A stretch of DNA of 36,812 bases from Chordibacter forsetii (GCF_964187505.1 NZ_CAXLML010000075.1:1-36812); one strand, 5' to 3'. Shown: positions 15,735 through 24,421, counted from the first letter of the stretch. A program made the numbers and translations. Notes: a model not told the origin generated them from the sequence alone.

Positions 15735-16474
15735 GCCCCACCCCCTTGTTCATTGAGAGCAAGAAAGACCTCTTCCAAAGAGCCCCGTTGGTGGCGGTCC
15801 TGCAGGTCTTGGGGACTCCCCTGTTCGATTAAACGGCCATGACTCATCATGACTACTTCATCACAAAGCAATTCGACTTCGCGCATATCGTGACTGGCAA
15901 AAAGAATGCTCGCACCGGTTTGATCCCGATAATCCCTCAATCTCTGCCGAATCCATTGAGAAACATCGGGAGATAGACTGGCAGTGGGTTCATCCAAGAG
16001 TAAGAACTCAGGTTGATTGATCAATGCCTTGGCCAGAGAAACCCGGGTCTTTTGTCCAGAAGAAAGCCGGCGAATCGGTTGGTCCATTAATTCAAGTAGG
16101 CGAAAATCTGCAGTTAATTCCTCAATTCGAGCAGAAGAATTATCTACGCCATATAGACGGGCAAAAACCCGGAGGTTCTCCCGAACAGTTAACCTTTGGG
16201 GAAGATCAACATAGGGGGAACAAAAGTTCATCCGGTGCAAAACCGTATGCCTATTTTTGACGAAATCATGACCAAACAAACGGATGGAACCAGAGGTAGG
16301 TTCAAGCAAACCCAGGAGCATAGACAAAGTGGTCGTCTTGCCCGCTCCGTTTCCACCAAGCAAGCCCATAATCGATCCGGGGGAGAGGGAAAAAGAAAGC
16401 TCATTGACTGCCCATTTCGAGCGGAAACGCTTGGACAAGCGATCTACTTCCAGCAAAGAATCAGGCTTAATCAT
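15731..16474 (-). CDS. ABC transporter ATP-binding protein (export type)
   Basis: The 247-residue nucleotide-binding subunit has Walker A GGNGAGKT (40-47), signature LSSGQ (137-141), Walker B LLLDEP (158-163) and the H-loop His in FASHDMREVE. Its degenerate Q-loop region is near residue 86 (CSPYVDLPQRLTV). This is the form typically paired with ABC-2 permeases, and the permease follows with a four-base overlap. The gene also overlaps the end of the upstream acyltransferase gene by eight bases, so all three are probably one unit. Confidence 0.94.
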   Translation of the reverse strand: MIKPDSLLEVDRLSKRFRSKWAVNELSFSLSPGSIMGLLGGNGAGKTTTLSMLLGLLEPTSGSIRLFGHDFVKNRHTVLHRMNFCSPYVDLPQRLTVRENLRVFARLYGVDNSSARIEELTADFRLLELMDQPIRRLSSGQKTRVSLAKALINQPEFLLLDEPTASLSPDVSQWIRQRLRDYRDQTGASILFASHDMREVELLCDEVVMMSHGRLIEQGSPQDLQDRHQRGSLEEVFLALNEQGGGA

Positions 16475-17141
16475 CGGTCATTTCCATTAAACATTCCTGT
16501 ACCCGCTTGGTCGCTTGGTCCAAGTCCCTGTCTTTGAATAATTCCTCATTGGGCAAGATTCGAGTGCGCAGGCGTACGCGGGAAAAAGGAAGGGGGATGA
16601 CAAATTCGTCCCAGGACTTCAGCCGAATTGCTCGACCATAAGAGAAGGAAACCAGAGCAACTGGGGAACGACTTGCCCGGGCAACAAGTAGACCTCCCGA
16701 TTTTGCTTCATATTTTGGTCCTCGCGATCCATCCGGAGTGATGCCCGCATCATGACCATCTTTGACCTTACGAATGAGATCCCGCGTGGCTTGAGCCCCA
16801 CGACGATTCCGAGATCCACGAATTGCCCGGATTGCCGCCCATTTATAAAAAGTTTCCAACCAGGCACCATCCCGACTCCCACTGATTAATCCATAAAGTC
16901 TCTTACCTTTCCGGAAACGCTGGTGCCACTCGCCCGCAAGAAACAACCGATTATGCCAAAGGATGACGGTCACAGATTCGGTAATTTTTTGAAATTCCTC
17001 CCGACCGTCCTCATCATGGTATTGAAACCGAATCGACATAGTCCACAACCGGTAGAGAATACCAAGTGGAGAAAGAAGAGTTTTAAGACCGAAGGATTGA
17101 TGGTGGGGTGCTTCGTTTTCCCCTCCCTGGGGTGGGTTCAT
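16467..17141 (-). CDS. DUF374 / lysophospholipid acyltransferase-like protein
   Basis: The 224-residue protein carries the DUF374 pattern: LWHNRLFLAGEWH (acyltransferase-like His region), RGSRNRRGAQA and the strongly conserved GITPDGSRGPKYEAKSG, then a conserved SFSYGRAIRLKSWDEFVIPLPF. Family members are predicted membrane-associated acyltransferases; a role in lipid A or phospholipid acylation is inferred from fold similarity. The N-terminal 20 residues include a short hydrophobic stretch (LLSPLGILYRLWTM). It begins 3 bp after the barrel gene's stop and overlaps the ABC ATPase gene. Confidence 0.88.
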   Translation of the reverse strand: MNPPQGGENEAPHHQSFGLKTLLSPLGILYRLWTMSIRFQYHDEDGREEFQKITESVTVILWHNRLFLAGEWHQRFRKGKRLYGLISGSRDGAWLETFYKWAAIRAIRGSRNRRGAQATRDLIRKVKDGHDAGITPDGSRGPKYEAKSGGLLVARASRSPVALVSFSYGRAIRLKSWDEFVIPLPFSRVRLRTRILPNEELFKDRDLDQATKRVQECLMEMTDD

Positions 17142-17144
17142 TCG

Positions 17145-18239
17145 TTAGAATCTTCCCTCGATTCCCACTTCAATGGCGTGTGCCGGCACTTCGTCCTCAT
17201 AAAGGTAACGGTAGCCTAAACTAAGTGCGAAGTTGTCAATCGGCGTCCATGTTGCTCCAAGGCCTAAAGTGGCAAGGAAGAAGGGATCCAAGCGCGTACG
17301 GTCTGCTCCGGCTGACAGTGCGGGAGCAAAATCCTCAATTACCGACACCCCATACCCCAAACCAATGGTTCCATAAATACCAAATAAGTGGGTAAAAGAA
17401 TGGGTGTAACCGCCCTCAATAAACCCGGCTATCGACATCGACTTACTTCCATCTGCAAAAGGCTCATCATTTCCGCCATTTGTTTCAAAGCTTTCAGAAT
17501 CGTGCTTATTTTGACGATATAACATTCCTCCTCCCAGCTTCCATCCGTTCCACCTGTATCCACCAGATAAAGAAACTGCCAAGCCCACATCGTATTCACG
17601 GTGTTTGATGGTATTTGAATTTTGATGGGTTGTCTTCTTTTCGTATGGAAAAATAACTCCAGGACGGAGAATAAAATAACCTCCGGAATCGGAGCCTGTC
17701 TCCGGTTCATAGGAAACTGGTTGATCCCGAACGGGTTCCTCGGAATATTTAGTAGGTTCGACCTTAAATGAGGAATTCGGAAATTCAGGCAAACTGGTTT
17801 GCTCATTCACCTCAGCAGTTGGAGATTGAGGTTGAGGCTCATCAACACGAAAGGCGAGTTGGTTTGAACGACTTTGAAAGCTTGAAGCGGGTTTTGTGGA
17901 AGGAACAATCGATTCCACTTCGGGCATGGGCTCGCGGTACTTTCTTTTAGGGTAGGAGATTTTTTCTTTTTCACCGAATGGAGATTGATGAAGTTCATCT
18001 GTGGATCTTCCGTAAAAAATTTGTTGAAATTTATCCTGCAGGCTGTGTAACCGTTCGGAATATTCGTTCATTTCTCCCTTCATCGAACGAATGCGCTCTT
18101 GCTGGTAATAACTCTTGCTCTCCACATCCTGGAAATAGTCCTGCACTTTTCTCGCACCCAAGCCATTAGAAGATTGAGCAAACCCGGTCGAGTAGGCCCA
18201 ATGAAGGAATAAGAGGACAAATAACAATGATTTCTTCAC
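17145..18239 (-). CDS. Predicted outer-membrane beta-barrel protein with N-terminal coiled coil
   Basis: A signal peptide is visible (hydrophobic LLFVLLFLHWAY, then TGFAQ at the likely cleavage site near residue 22). It is followed by a heptad-rich charged helix around residues 30-75 (YFQDVESKSYYQQERIRSMK...). A low-complexity Pro/Ser/Glu linker runs to about 190. The last 170 residues alternate polar and aromatic residues as in an OmpA-like or porin-like barrel (YDVGLAVSLSGGYRWNGWKLGGG, FALSLGYRYLYE) and end in phenylalanine, the usual outer-membrane insertion signal. The coiled coil plus barrel layout resembles trimeric or peptidoglycan-anchored porins, but no SLH domain is present. Length is 364. 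Its specific role is unknown. Confidence 0.8.
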   Translation of the reverse strand: MKKSLLFVLLFLHWAYSTGFAQSSNGLGARKVQDYFQDVESKSYYQQERIRSMKGEMNEYSERLHSLQDKFQQIFYGRSTDELHQSPFGEKEKISYPKRKYREPMPEVESIVPSTKPASSFQSRSNQLAFRVDEPQPQSPTAEVNEQTSLPEFPNSSFKVEPTKYSEEPVRDQPVSYEPETGSDSGGYFILRPGVIFPYEKKTTHQNSNTIKHREYDVGLAVSLSGGYRWNGWKLGGGMLYRQNKHDSESFETNGGNDEPFADGSKSMSIAGFIEGGYTHSFTHLFGIYGTIGLGYGVSVIEDFAPALSAGADRTRLDPFFLATLGLGATWTPIDNFALSLGYRYLYEDEVPAHAIEVGIEGRF

Positions 18240-18289
18240 ATTAGATAAAGTAATTTTTTATTTAAAGCCGGATACTTTTCTAAGCAATA

Positions 18290-18712
18290 CTAATGATTTG
18301 GTTTAGGTGAGCTTGGTTGAATGCCCCGAGGTCTAACCTGGGCTGAAATACGCCAGCATAGGAGGTGAAAAACGCCAAAGTAAAGACCGTTAACCAACCA
18401 GGCTCCATAAAAGGCGGTTCGTAATCCCTCTTCCCTCCGGTGTCCCCTTCGATGTCCAGCCAAGTTAGCTGCCCGGATCTCATCAAGAGACAAGGGGAGT
18501 CGGGCGTCCCACAATTTAGGAGGCAATTGCTTTTCTCGGATAAATTCTGGAATCTCAGGTGGCCGATCGGTAATTATTTCCCAATACGGTCTCTTGGCCA
18601 TCCCAAGCAACGGGCCGAGTTTGATCTCACGATAAAAGGTTAACTGAATCACTACTGCTGTAGTGATTAATAGTCCCTGAGAAACCAGCCATGCCTTGGT
18701 TTTAAGTTTCAT
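18290..18712 (-). CDS. Small two-helix membrane protein of unknown function
   Basis: The 140-residue protein has a hydrophobic N-terminal segment (WLVSQGLLITTAVVIQLTF), a 70-residue polar loop rich in Pro, Arg and Glu, and a second hydrophobic segment near the C-terminus (FYGAWLVNGLYFGVFHLLCW). I do not recognise the family. The codon use is like its neighbours and the frame is long for a chance ORF on this strand, so I take it as real. It is the first gene of the long minus-strand run, about 50 bp upstream of the barrel gene. Confidence 0.6.
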   Translation of the reverse strand: MKLKTKAWLVSQGLLITTAVVIQLTFYREIKLGPLLGMAKRPYWEIITDRPPEIPEFIREKQLPPKLWDARLPLSLDEIRAANLAGHRRGHRREEGLRTAFYGAWLVNGLYFGVFHLLCWRISAQVRPRGIQPSSPKPNH

Positions 18713-18836
18713 AATGTTTACCCATTTATCTCATTCTAGGGAATAGGGCAAAGTCGAACGACTACAATCATTGACATCTATAGAATTCAGGGTTGCCATA
18801 CCCAAAAGAATTTCGACTCTATAGGACGGTGGTACG
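18713..18836. promoter_or_regulatory. Divergent promoter region
   Basis: This 124-bp gap separates divergent genes, so it should hold both promoters. CTATAG occurs twice (about 18778 and 18818), and GGGT...ACCC around 18790-18803 forms a small inverted repeat between them. The symmetry is suggestive of an operator but is short and may be chance. Confidence 0.35.
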
Positions 18837-19715
18837 ATGAGGAAAGTAATTTTTTGCTGTGGGTATTTTTGGATATCTTTAATTTGTCTGTTGGCAAACT
18901 CGATTCATGTGGTGCAAAAAAATGAGACCCTTGGAGGGATTGCCAAGCGCTATGGAGTTTCTGTATCCACCCTCCAGGCATACAATGGAATTTCGAATCC
19001 CAACCTCCTCTATGTTGGCAAAAAGTTAAAAGTTCCCACCGGCCAGGTTAAAGAAGTCACTTATGTTGTACGTAAGGGGGAAAGCCTTGGATTAATTGCC
19101 AAACGCTTTGGGGTATCCTCTGGCGACCTCGCTCTGATTAATCGAATTAGCCGTCCCGACCTCATCCGCGTGGGACAGAAAATCACCATCCCTCTGTCTG
19201 GCTCAAGGAGGCAAGCACCTGCTAAATTACTCGACTCCTCCACCCTATCAAAACTCAATTCCATCCGCCCAACCTCAGGCAAATGGCAACGTATTATTGT
19301 CCATCACTCCGCAACTCCAATTGATGATGCGGTAAATATGCACAAAGTCCACCTTGCCCGTGGCATGAAGAACGGATTAGCTTACCACTTCGTAATCTCG
19401 AATGGTTCACGCAAAGCCCGGGACGGAGAAATTTATTTGAGCAATCGATGGAAAGGACAACTCGACGGGGGCCATGTTAAAAAACAGGCATGGAATCAAA
19501 CAAGTATTGGTATCTGCCTCATTGGAAACTTCGAGATTCGTCCGCCCACATCCAAACAATTGTCTGCCCTTGAAGGTTTGTGCGAATATTTAATGAAGCG
19601 CTGCAACCTTCAGGCAAACGATGTCACCACCCATACCCTTTTTCACCCCAAACATACCGTGTGTCCGGGAAAATATTTTTCGCTTACCGGATTGCGGCGG
19701 CGATTATACGATTAA
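18837..19715 (+). CDS. Secreted LysM-domain N-acetylmuramoyl-L-alanine amidase (PGRP/Amidase_2 family)
   Basis: The 292-residue protein has an N-terminal hydrophobic signal (about residues 4-21). LysM domain 1 is at about 23-67 (HVVQKNETLGGIAKRYGVS) and LysM domain 2 at about 74-118 (YVVRKGESLGLIAKRFGVS). The PGRP/amidase fold spans about 145-290. Zinc-binding candidates are the first His of VHHSATP, the His in VTTHTLF and the Cys in PKHTVCPGKYF, which matches this family's usual CPG motif. It should bind peptidoglycan through LysM and cleave the amide between muramic acid and the stem peptide, acting in cell-wall turnover or division. It stands alone on this strand. Confidence 0.93.
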   Translation: MRKVIFCCGYFWISLICLLANSIHVVQKNETLGGIAKRYGVSVSTLQAYNGISNPNLLYVGKKLKVPTGQVKEVTYVVRKGESLGLIAKRFGVSSGDLALINRISRPDLIRVGQKITIPLSGSRRQAPAKLLDSSTLSKLNSIRPTSGKWQRIIVHHSATPIDDAVNMHKVHLARGMKNGLAYHFVISNGSRKARDGEIYLSNRWKGQLDGGHVKKQAWNQTSIGICLIGNFEIRPPTSKQLSALEGLCEYLMKRCNLQANDVTTHTLFHPKHTVCPGKYFSLTGLRRRLYD

Positions 19716-19716
19716 T

Positions 19717-20742
19717 TTAACCGAGGGATTCAAGGAATGCCTTATCCCGAACGAGCAACACCTTGCCCATTCGGGGCTCAGCATTACGGGCAAATGCACG
19801 TTTGAAGTCCGCAAGATCAAAGCATTGATCAATTGAATGTTTTAAATCGGTCATAGCCAAGGGTTGAAGAACCTGCTCACAGGCATTTCGTAAACCTGCC
19901 GGACTTTGTTTACGGCGCCAACGATCGAGCCAAAATCCAACCATGCGAATATCATCAAAAATCAAATTGCGGGTAGGAAAACGTACGGTTGATCCATCCA
20001 TCGCCCCAAAGGTGACATGCACTCCACCCGAGCCCAGACTCCTGGCCAGACGCAGGGCACTTTGCCCGCCCACTGAATTGAGAGCCAACTTGCAGCCCTT
20101 CCCCTCTGTGAAAATCTTTACCCGGTTGGGAGCTTCATCATCATCGGTCCATACCTCTGTTGACCCAAGTGCTTTTAAAGGCTCTACACTCGCTTGGTTG
20201 CGCACCAAGCTAAGGCAGCGCAAATCCATTTTACGGGCAAATTGGACCACCGCCTGACCAACGGCAGAATTTCCCGCGTTTTGAATAATGATATCGCCCG
20301 GGTTTAAATATTCAAAATCATTCAACAAACGCCAGGCCGTAAGGGGATTAACCAGGGAGACGGCTAATTGCTCAAAGGGAACGAGGGCCGGAAAGAGAAT
20401 TAAATCATCCGCCCTGGCCAGTTGGTACTCCTGCCAAACTCCCCCTTCTTCCGCAAGAGAGACCGGCCGGCCGATTACTTTTTCATCCACCCCCTGCCCG
20501 ACTGCAACCACCGTGCCCACTCCTTCGCGACCGGCAATAGCAGGGAGGGACTTCAATCGGCCATACGACCCCTGAATTAAGCCAAAATCAGAGGGATGAA
20601 CTGGACTGGCCTGCATTTCAATTAACACCTCGCCCGACCCTGGGCTGGCCACGGGGATTTCAACTAAGGACAAGACCTCCTCGGGCTTTCCGTGCTCAAG
20701 GTATTGCAGGGCGCGTTGGGTTGATGGAATTTCCTTTTTCAT
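19717..20742 (-). CDS. Medium-chain dehydrogenase/reductase, 2-enoyl thioester reductase-like (MECR/ETR family)
   Basis: The 341-residue MDR-family enzyme lacks the structural and catalytic zinc cysteine cluster of alcohol dehydrogenases. The N-terminal catalytic domain has SPVHPSDFGLIQGSYG and LPAIAGREGVGTVVAVG. The NADPH-binding Rossmann loop is QNAGNSAVGQAVVQFA, which matches the NASNSGVGQ form of MECR/Etr1, and SVGGQSALRLARSL and the MVGFWLDRW motif also fit that subfamily. I infer an NADPH-dependent enoyl reductase, perhaps for fatty acid synthesis or detoxification; quinone reductase is an alternative. The stop lies 2 bp from the convergent amidase stop. Confidence 0.87.
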   Translation of the reverse strand: MKKEIPSTQRALQYLEHGKPEEVLSLVEIPVASPGSGEVLIEMQASPVHPSDFGLIQGSYGRLKSLPAIAGREGVGTVVAVGQGVDEKVIGRPVSLAEEGGVWQEYQLARADDLILFPALVPFEQLAVSLVNPLTAWRLLNDFEYLNPGDIIIQNAGNSAVGQAVVQFARKMDLRCLSLVRNQASVEPLKALGSTEVWTDDDEAPNRVKIFTEGKGCKLALNSVGGQSALRLARSLGSGGVHVTFGAMDGSTVRFPTRNLIFDDIRMVGFWLDRWRRKQSPAGLRNACEQVLQPLAMTDLKHSIDQCFDLADFKRAFARNAEPRMGKVLLVRDKAFLESLG

Positions 20743-20799
20743 CTGACCTTTAGAAGTAACAAGGCACGGCTGACGGGGCGAACCGAAAAGCAGACAGAT

Positions 20800-21762
20800 T
20801 TACTTAATGATTTCCAAATCTGGACGCACCTTGATCAGACGGACAAGCTCAGGGGCGACGGCCTTTGATTCCCAAAGGTTTAAACGGTCAAGAGCAGGCA
20901 GTTTAACTAACCCAACCAGCCCTTGTGAAGTAACGCGTGTTTGTCCAAGGTTCAAGCTTTGCAAATTTTGTAAGGTGGTGAGTTGCTGGACGCCAGAATC
21001 CTCAATGGGGCATCCACGCAGGTTAAGATAAACCAACCTGGTTAGCTTGGAAATAGTTTCGCAACCAGCGGAAGTAAGTGCAGTGTTGCGCAGGTCCAGG
21101 TGTACAAGGTTATCAGCCAGGGGAAGCAAGGCCGCCACTTTTTCATCGGTCACTTTTTTAAACTGAGTGACTGAACGGGCCTCCAACAAAGGACTATCCT
21201 GACCGATGGTACGGATGTGCAGACCACTTTGCTCTCTGGCCTTTTCTAAAACCTTTTGATTCACCGGCATTAGCCCTTTTCCCAGGTTTAAATAGAAAGT
21301 TACAAATTCGGGAACTTTTTCCGGAGCAAACGCATCCTCCCTTATCAAATCCTCGATTCCATCGGTGGCTCCCTGCCAACTCCCAAAATCGGCTCCCTGC
21401 CCAATCCAGCGTCGGATTAAATCTTTCTGACCGAAAGTCAGCGGATCTCCTTTCGGGGGCATTAGATCATCGTCACCCGAGGGCAAATTCACCCGATTAT
21501 AAAGCGGACTCTTACTCGGGTGATTGGGAACTAGTACCGGCCCATCATCTGAACCGAACATCAAATGGGCCAACCCGTCCATTCGCAAACCTGCCTTCGG
21601 TTTGATTAATCGGCCATTTTTTTCGTGAGGTGCCTGATGGCACTCAATACACCTTTCTTCAAACAAAGGAAACACCTCCTTTTCAAAATCGACGGTTGTA
21701 TTATCTGCCCACGTCGAAACGACGGAAAAAAAAAGGGTCAGGCAAATCCGGGCATTCATCAT
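20800..21762 (-). CDS. Secreted planctomycete-type cytochrome c (PSCyt1-like) domain fused to leucine-rich repeats
   Basis: The 320-residue protein has a signal peptide ending near VSTWADN and a single haem c motif CIECH (Cys38, Cys41, His42) in the context VDFEKEVFPLFEERCIECHQ. The conserved LRMDG, GPVLVPNHPSKSPLYNRV and DDLMPP motifs, with Met as likely distal ligand, and LIRRWIGQGAD are the planctomycete cytochrome C domain. From about residue 215 come four to five leucine-rich repeats (LVHLDLRNTALTSAGCETI, LVYLNLRGCPIEDSGVQQL, LQSLNLGQTRVTSQGL, LDRLNLWESK). The family is known from Planctomycetes and Verrucomicrobiota, but no PSD1 partner gene is next to it. Electron transfer or surface binding is inferred; function is unknown. 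Confidence 0.88.
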   Translation of the reverse strand: MMNARICLTLFFSVVSTWADNTTVDFEKEVFPLFEERCIECHQAPHEKNGRLIKPKAGLRMDGLAHLMFGSDDGPVLVPNHPSKSPLYNRVNLPSGDDDLMPPKGDPLTFGQKDLIRRWIGQGADFGSWQGATDGIEDLIREDAFAPEKVPEFVTFYLNLGKGLMPVNQKVLEKAREQSGLHIRTIGQDSPLLEARSVTQFKKVTDEKVAALLPLADNLVHLDLRNTALTSAGCETISKLTRLVYLNLRGCPIEDSGVQQLTTLQNLQSLNLGQTRVTSQGLVGLVKLPALDRLNLWESKAVAPELVRLIKVRPDLEIIK

Positions 21763-21987
21763 TCAATTAACAAACATAGATCAACAAAAAGATAAAAGTA
21801 TGACCATGCAAATAAGATTAAAAACTAAAAAAAATTTCATATACTAATGGCACTAAATGGAAATATTTCCCACACTTTTTCGAATCTCAATTGCTAAAAC
21901 TAAGGGACCCCACTAGGTACATTAAAACCATGATCGTTTCGCATATACAGCTCCCGAGCCTACCTATTTTCATCTATTAATACTGGA
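21763..21987. promoter_or_regulatory. AT-rich divergent promoter region
   Basis: This 225-bp gap lies between divergent genes (cytochrome-LRR gene on minus, EamA gene on plus). The part around 21775-21850 is strongly AT-rich. I could not assign a -35/-10 pair with confidence and saw no hairpin or ORF. Confidence 0.35.
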
Positions 21988-22890
21988 ATGAACGATCCTT
22001 CCGGATATGAAAACTGGACCGCCTACTTGATGGCCTTACTTGCGGGATTGATCTACGCGGGCGGGGCTATTGCCGGGAAAAAAGCACTCGAACTCGGACG
22101 TGGACAGGTAAGAACCGTAATTCTTTCCAACCTTATTTTGTCGGTCTGTTTTATTCCCCACTTTTTCCTATCTCCAGGATGGCCAACTCTTAAGGAATGG
22201 ATCACCGGGTCCGGGCTCGGGGCGATCTTTCTTCTCGCTCAGGCACTGCTTTTTCGTGCCCTGCGTGCAGGGGATGCCTCAATGGTCTCTCCCCTCATGG
22301 GGATCAAGTCGATCCTTGTCGCCTTCTTTATTGTCATCCTCGGCTTTTCACACCAACCCCTATCCACCGACACCTGGATTGCAGCGGGTCTTACCGCAGT
22401 TGCAGTTGGATTGATCGGTTGGCCTGCCAAGAACAGTGGACGGGCCAGTGCCAAAGGAATTCTACTCGCCCTGGCATCTGCCGCTGCCTTCAGTTTGCTC
22501 GACTCCATGGTTCCTCACTTTAGCCACCAGACGGACCCCGTGCGTATGCTCTTTTGCATCTTTGGGTCCCTTGGTTTTCTTACGCTCATCCTCCTACCCT
22601 GGAAAGAGGAACCTATTTTTAGCCGTGGTAACCCGGGGGATAACTGGGCCTGGCGGAGTGGTCTTTTAATCGCGGTTCAGGCCGTCCTTATGTCCACTGC
22701 CATTGCCTGTTACCGTGTGCCCACCGAAGTAAATGTGGTTTATTCAAGCCGGGGTTTATGGACCCTGCTTTTCGTGGCCTGGTTAGGAAGCAGGCTGGGG
22801 TTAACTGAGGGATCCCTCACTCCCTGGGTTAAAGCAAGAAGGCTTGCTGGTTGTATCCTACTTGGAATCTGTATTCTTTTAATCGCCTAA
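21988..22890 (+). CDS. EamA/DMT-family membrane transporter
   Basis: The 300-residue protein has about ten hydrophobic helices in two EamA repeats. The first repeat starts at TAYLMALLAGLIYAGGAIAGKKALEL; the end of the first half has the conserved RALRAGDASMVSPLMGIKSILVAFF, and the second has AAAFSLLDSM and later VPTEVNVVYSSRGLWTLLFVAWLG. This family moves small metabolites such as amino acids or nucleotide-related compounds; the substrate here is unknown. The last four bases overlap the end of the convergent CbiX-like gene. Confidence 0.9.
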   Translation: MNDPSGYENWTAYLMALLAGLIYAGGAIAGKKALELGRGQVRTVILSNLILSVCFIPHFFLSPGWPTLKEWITGSGLGAIFLLAQALLFRALRAGDASMVSPLMGIKSILVAFFIVILGFSHQPLSTDTWIAAGLTAVAVGLIGWPAKNSGRASAKGILLALASAAAFSLLDSMVPHFSHQTDPVRMLFCIFGSLGFLTLILLPWKEEPIFSRGNPGDNWAWRSGLLIAVQAVLMSTAIACYRVPTEVNVVYSSRGLWTLLFVAWLGSRLGLTEGSLTPWVKARRLAGCILLGICILLIA

Positions 22891-23717
22891 GGTTTTTCGT
22901 CACTCTGTAAATCTGTGCGGATCCGCTCGAGCAGAATATCCTTAATCAAAGAATGGTCCCCTAAATTTTCGGATCGTTCGATCCGCACCCCATTTTTTTC
23001 GAACGGTTGGCAGATTTCCGCAAGATCTCCATCGGGACCGGCATGCCTCCCGGGAAGAAGAAAAAATTGTGAAACCACGATTTCCCTGGCTCCATCGGCG
23101 ACCCAACGGGAGAGTAAATTCTCGAGTAAGGGATCATTAAAATCGTACTGCGGGCCTGGCCTTCTTTCCATGGCGCAGGTGGAAAAACCAGAGACCACCG
23201 AGCTGATCATTTTTTCCATTTCGCTACCCACATTCTCTCGAACCTGGTTGACTTCAGGTAACGGGGTGCCGTGATCGACCAGAGCGACATACGGAAGAGT
23301 AAATCCTGCCCGTATGACTGCTCGGTGGCAGAGTTCAGAAATTGCTCGAACCAAGCGATCGTCCCCCGGCTGATACAATGGTTTGAGAATGCGAAATTTA
23401 CGCGTCTCCGCTTGTTTATCTTTCCAAAGTTGGAGATTTTCGGGCAACCAATCGGTGATGGCGAGACTGGGGCCGAGAAAAAAGGGTAAAGCTCGGATTT
23501 CATCAATTGTATCTGCCTGTGGAGAAGATAAAAATTCCTGCATCGATACACCCGGCTCACCATCCAAGCGGTTGGGATCAATTTTGTGGGAATGCATAAG
23601 TCCAAAGGGACGTACCCGATGCCCAGAAGATTGTGACAACTCTTGAGCGATTTTACGCATTTGTAAAACAGACCCCGGTCGCAACGATCCATTATCAATT
23701 AAAAAATATTCCATCAT
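22887..23717 (-). CDS. CbiX/sirohydrochlorin chelatase-like protein, two-domain, N-terminal half degenerate
   Basis: The 276-residue protein reads as two CbiX-type halves. The C-terminal half has YVALVDHGTPLPEVNQVR and VVSQFFLLPGRHAGPDGDL, containing both histidines of the class II chelatase site (DHG and GRH). The N-terminal half starts FLIDNGSLRP, with Asn at the first histidine position, and has PFFLGPSLAITDWLP where the second histidine would be, so it looks non-catalytic. The family inserts cobalt, nickel or iron into sirohydrochlorin-type tetrapyrroles; without cobalamin or sirohaem genes nearby the metal is unknown. I placed the start at the ATG at 23715-23717; the open frame continues to 23858 but that part overlaps the Pal-like gene's start region. 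Confidence 0.82.
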   Translation of the reverse strand: MMEYFLIDNGSLRPGSVLQMRKIAQELSQSSGHRVRPFGLMHSHKIDPNRLDGEPGVSMQEFLSSPQADTIDEIRALPFFLGPSLAITDWLPENLQLWKDKQAETRKFRILKPLYQPGDDRLVRAISELCHRAVIRAGFTLPYVALVDHGTPLPEVNQVRENVGSEMEKMISSVVSGFSTCAMERRPGPQYDFNDPLLENLLSRWVADGAREIVVSQFFLLPGRHAGPDGDLAEICQPFEKNGVRIERSENLGDHSLIKDILLERIRTDLQSDEKP

Positions 23718-23824
23718 ACCACCCTTTTCCCATTGACGAACAACCGAGCGCGTGCAAGGAAATATATAGAAGTGGTTAAGATGATGGGTCTTAGCCCAAA
23801 CATTCAAAGCGGGAAATAAAAAAC

Positions 23825-24418
23825 ATGAAATCAAATGTGTGGTTATTGTGCGTGGCATTATTGTCAGCTGGATTTATTGGTTGTTCCAAAAAGCAAGCCC
23901 TGTCCCCAGAGGACACTGCGTTGCTTAAAGGAGGAACCCGTGGAACTTTTGTAAATGGAGACGGGACTAGCGGAGAAGATGAGGATTTACTCTCTCCGGT
24001 CGGAGCTACTATTACTGGCTTAACCGGCGATGGCCTGGCACCTCAGGACCCGTTCTGGGGAGATAACCTCGCCAACGGTGAGCGTCCCTTTGAGCCGATC
24101 TTTTTTGGATTCGACCAATACAATGTTGGAGCAGAAGAGCGGGCAAAACTTCAGGATGTGGCTGCTTACCTCGACGCCAATACAGACGCCCGTATCCTTG
24201 TTGAAGGATACTGCGACTGGAAAGGTACCCCCGCTTACAACAAATCTTTGGGAGACCGTCGGGCTTCAAGTGTCAAACAATACCTCGTCGATCTCGGAGC
24301 AGACACCAACCGGGTTGACATCCTCTCCATGGGAGATGAGCTTGCCACTCCCGATGCAGACTCCACCACATCCGCCTTGGAACGCAAGGCCCACTTTGTG
24401 GTGCTGAGCGGTTCCTGA
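23825..24418 (+). CDS. Pal/OmpA-family peptidoglycan-binding lipoprotein, first of a tandem pair
   Basis: The 197-residue protein has a lipoprotein signal with the lipobox GFIGC (Cys20), then about 75 residues of linker. A C-terminal OmpA domain starts at about 95. Its peptidoglycan-binding loop is VEGYCDWKGTPAYNKSLGDRRA: the Asp and the Arg that contact diaminopimelate in E. coli Pal are kept, while the usual GHADERGTPEYN reads GYCDWKGTPAYN. FDQYNVGAEER is the usual first strand and helix. It should tether the outer membrane to the wall. The stop is 3 bp from the next gene, a clear paralogue, so they are co-transcribed; no tol genes are adjacent. Confidence 0.92.
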   Translation: MKSNVWLLCVALLSAGFIGCSKKQALSPEDTALLKGGTRGTFVNGDGTSGEDEDLLSPVGATITGLTGDGLAPQDPFWGDNLANGERPFEPIFFGFDQYNVGAEERAKLQDVAAYLDANTDARILVEGYCDWKGTPAYNKSLGDRRASSVKQYLVDLGADTNRVDILSMGDELATPDADSTTSALERKAHFVVLSGS

Positions 24419-24421
24419 TTA

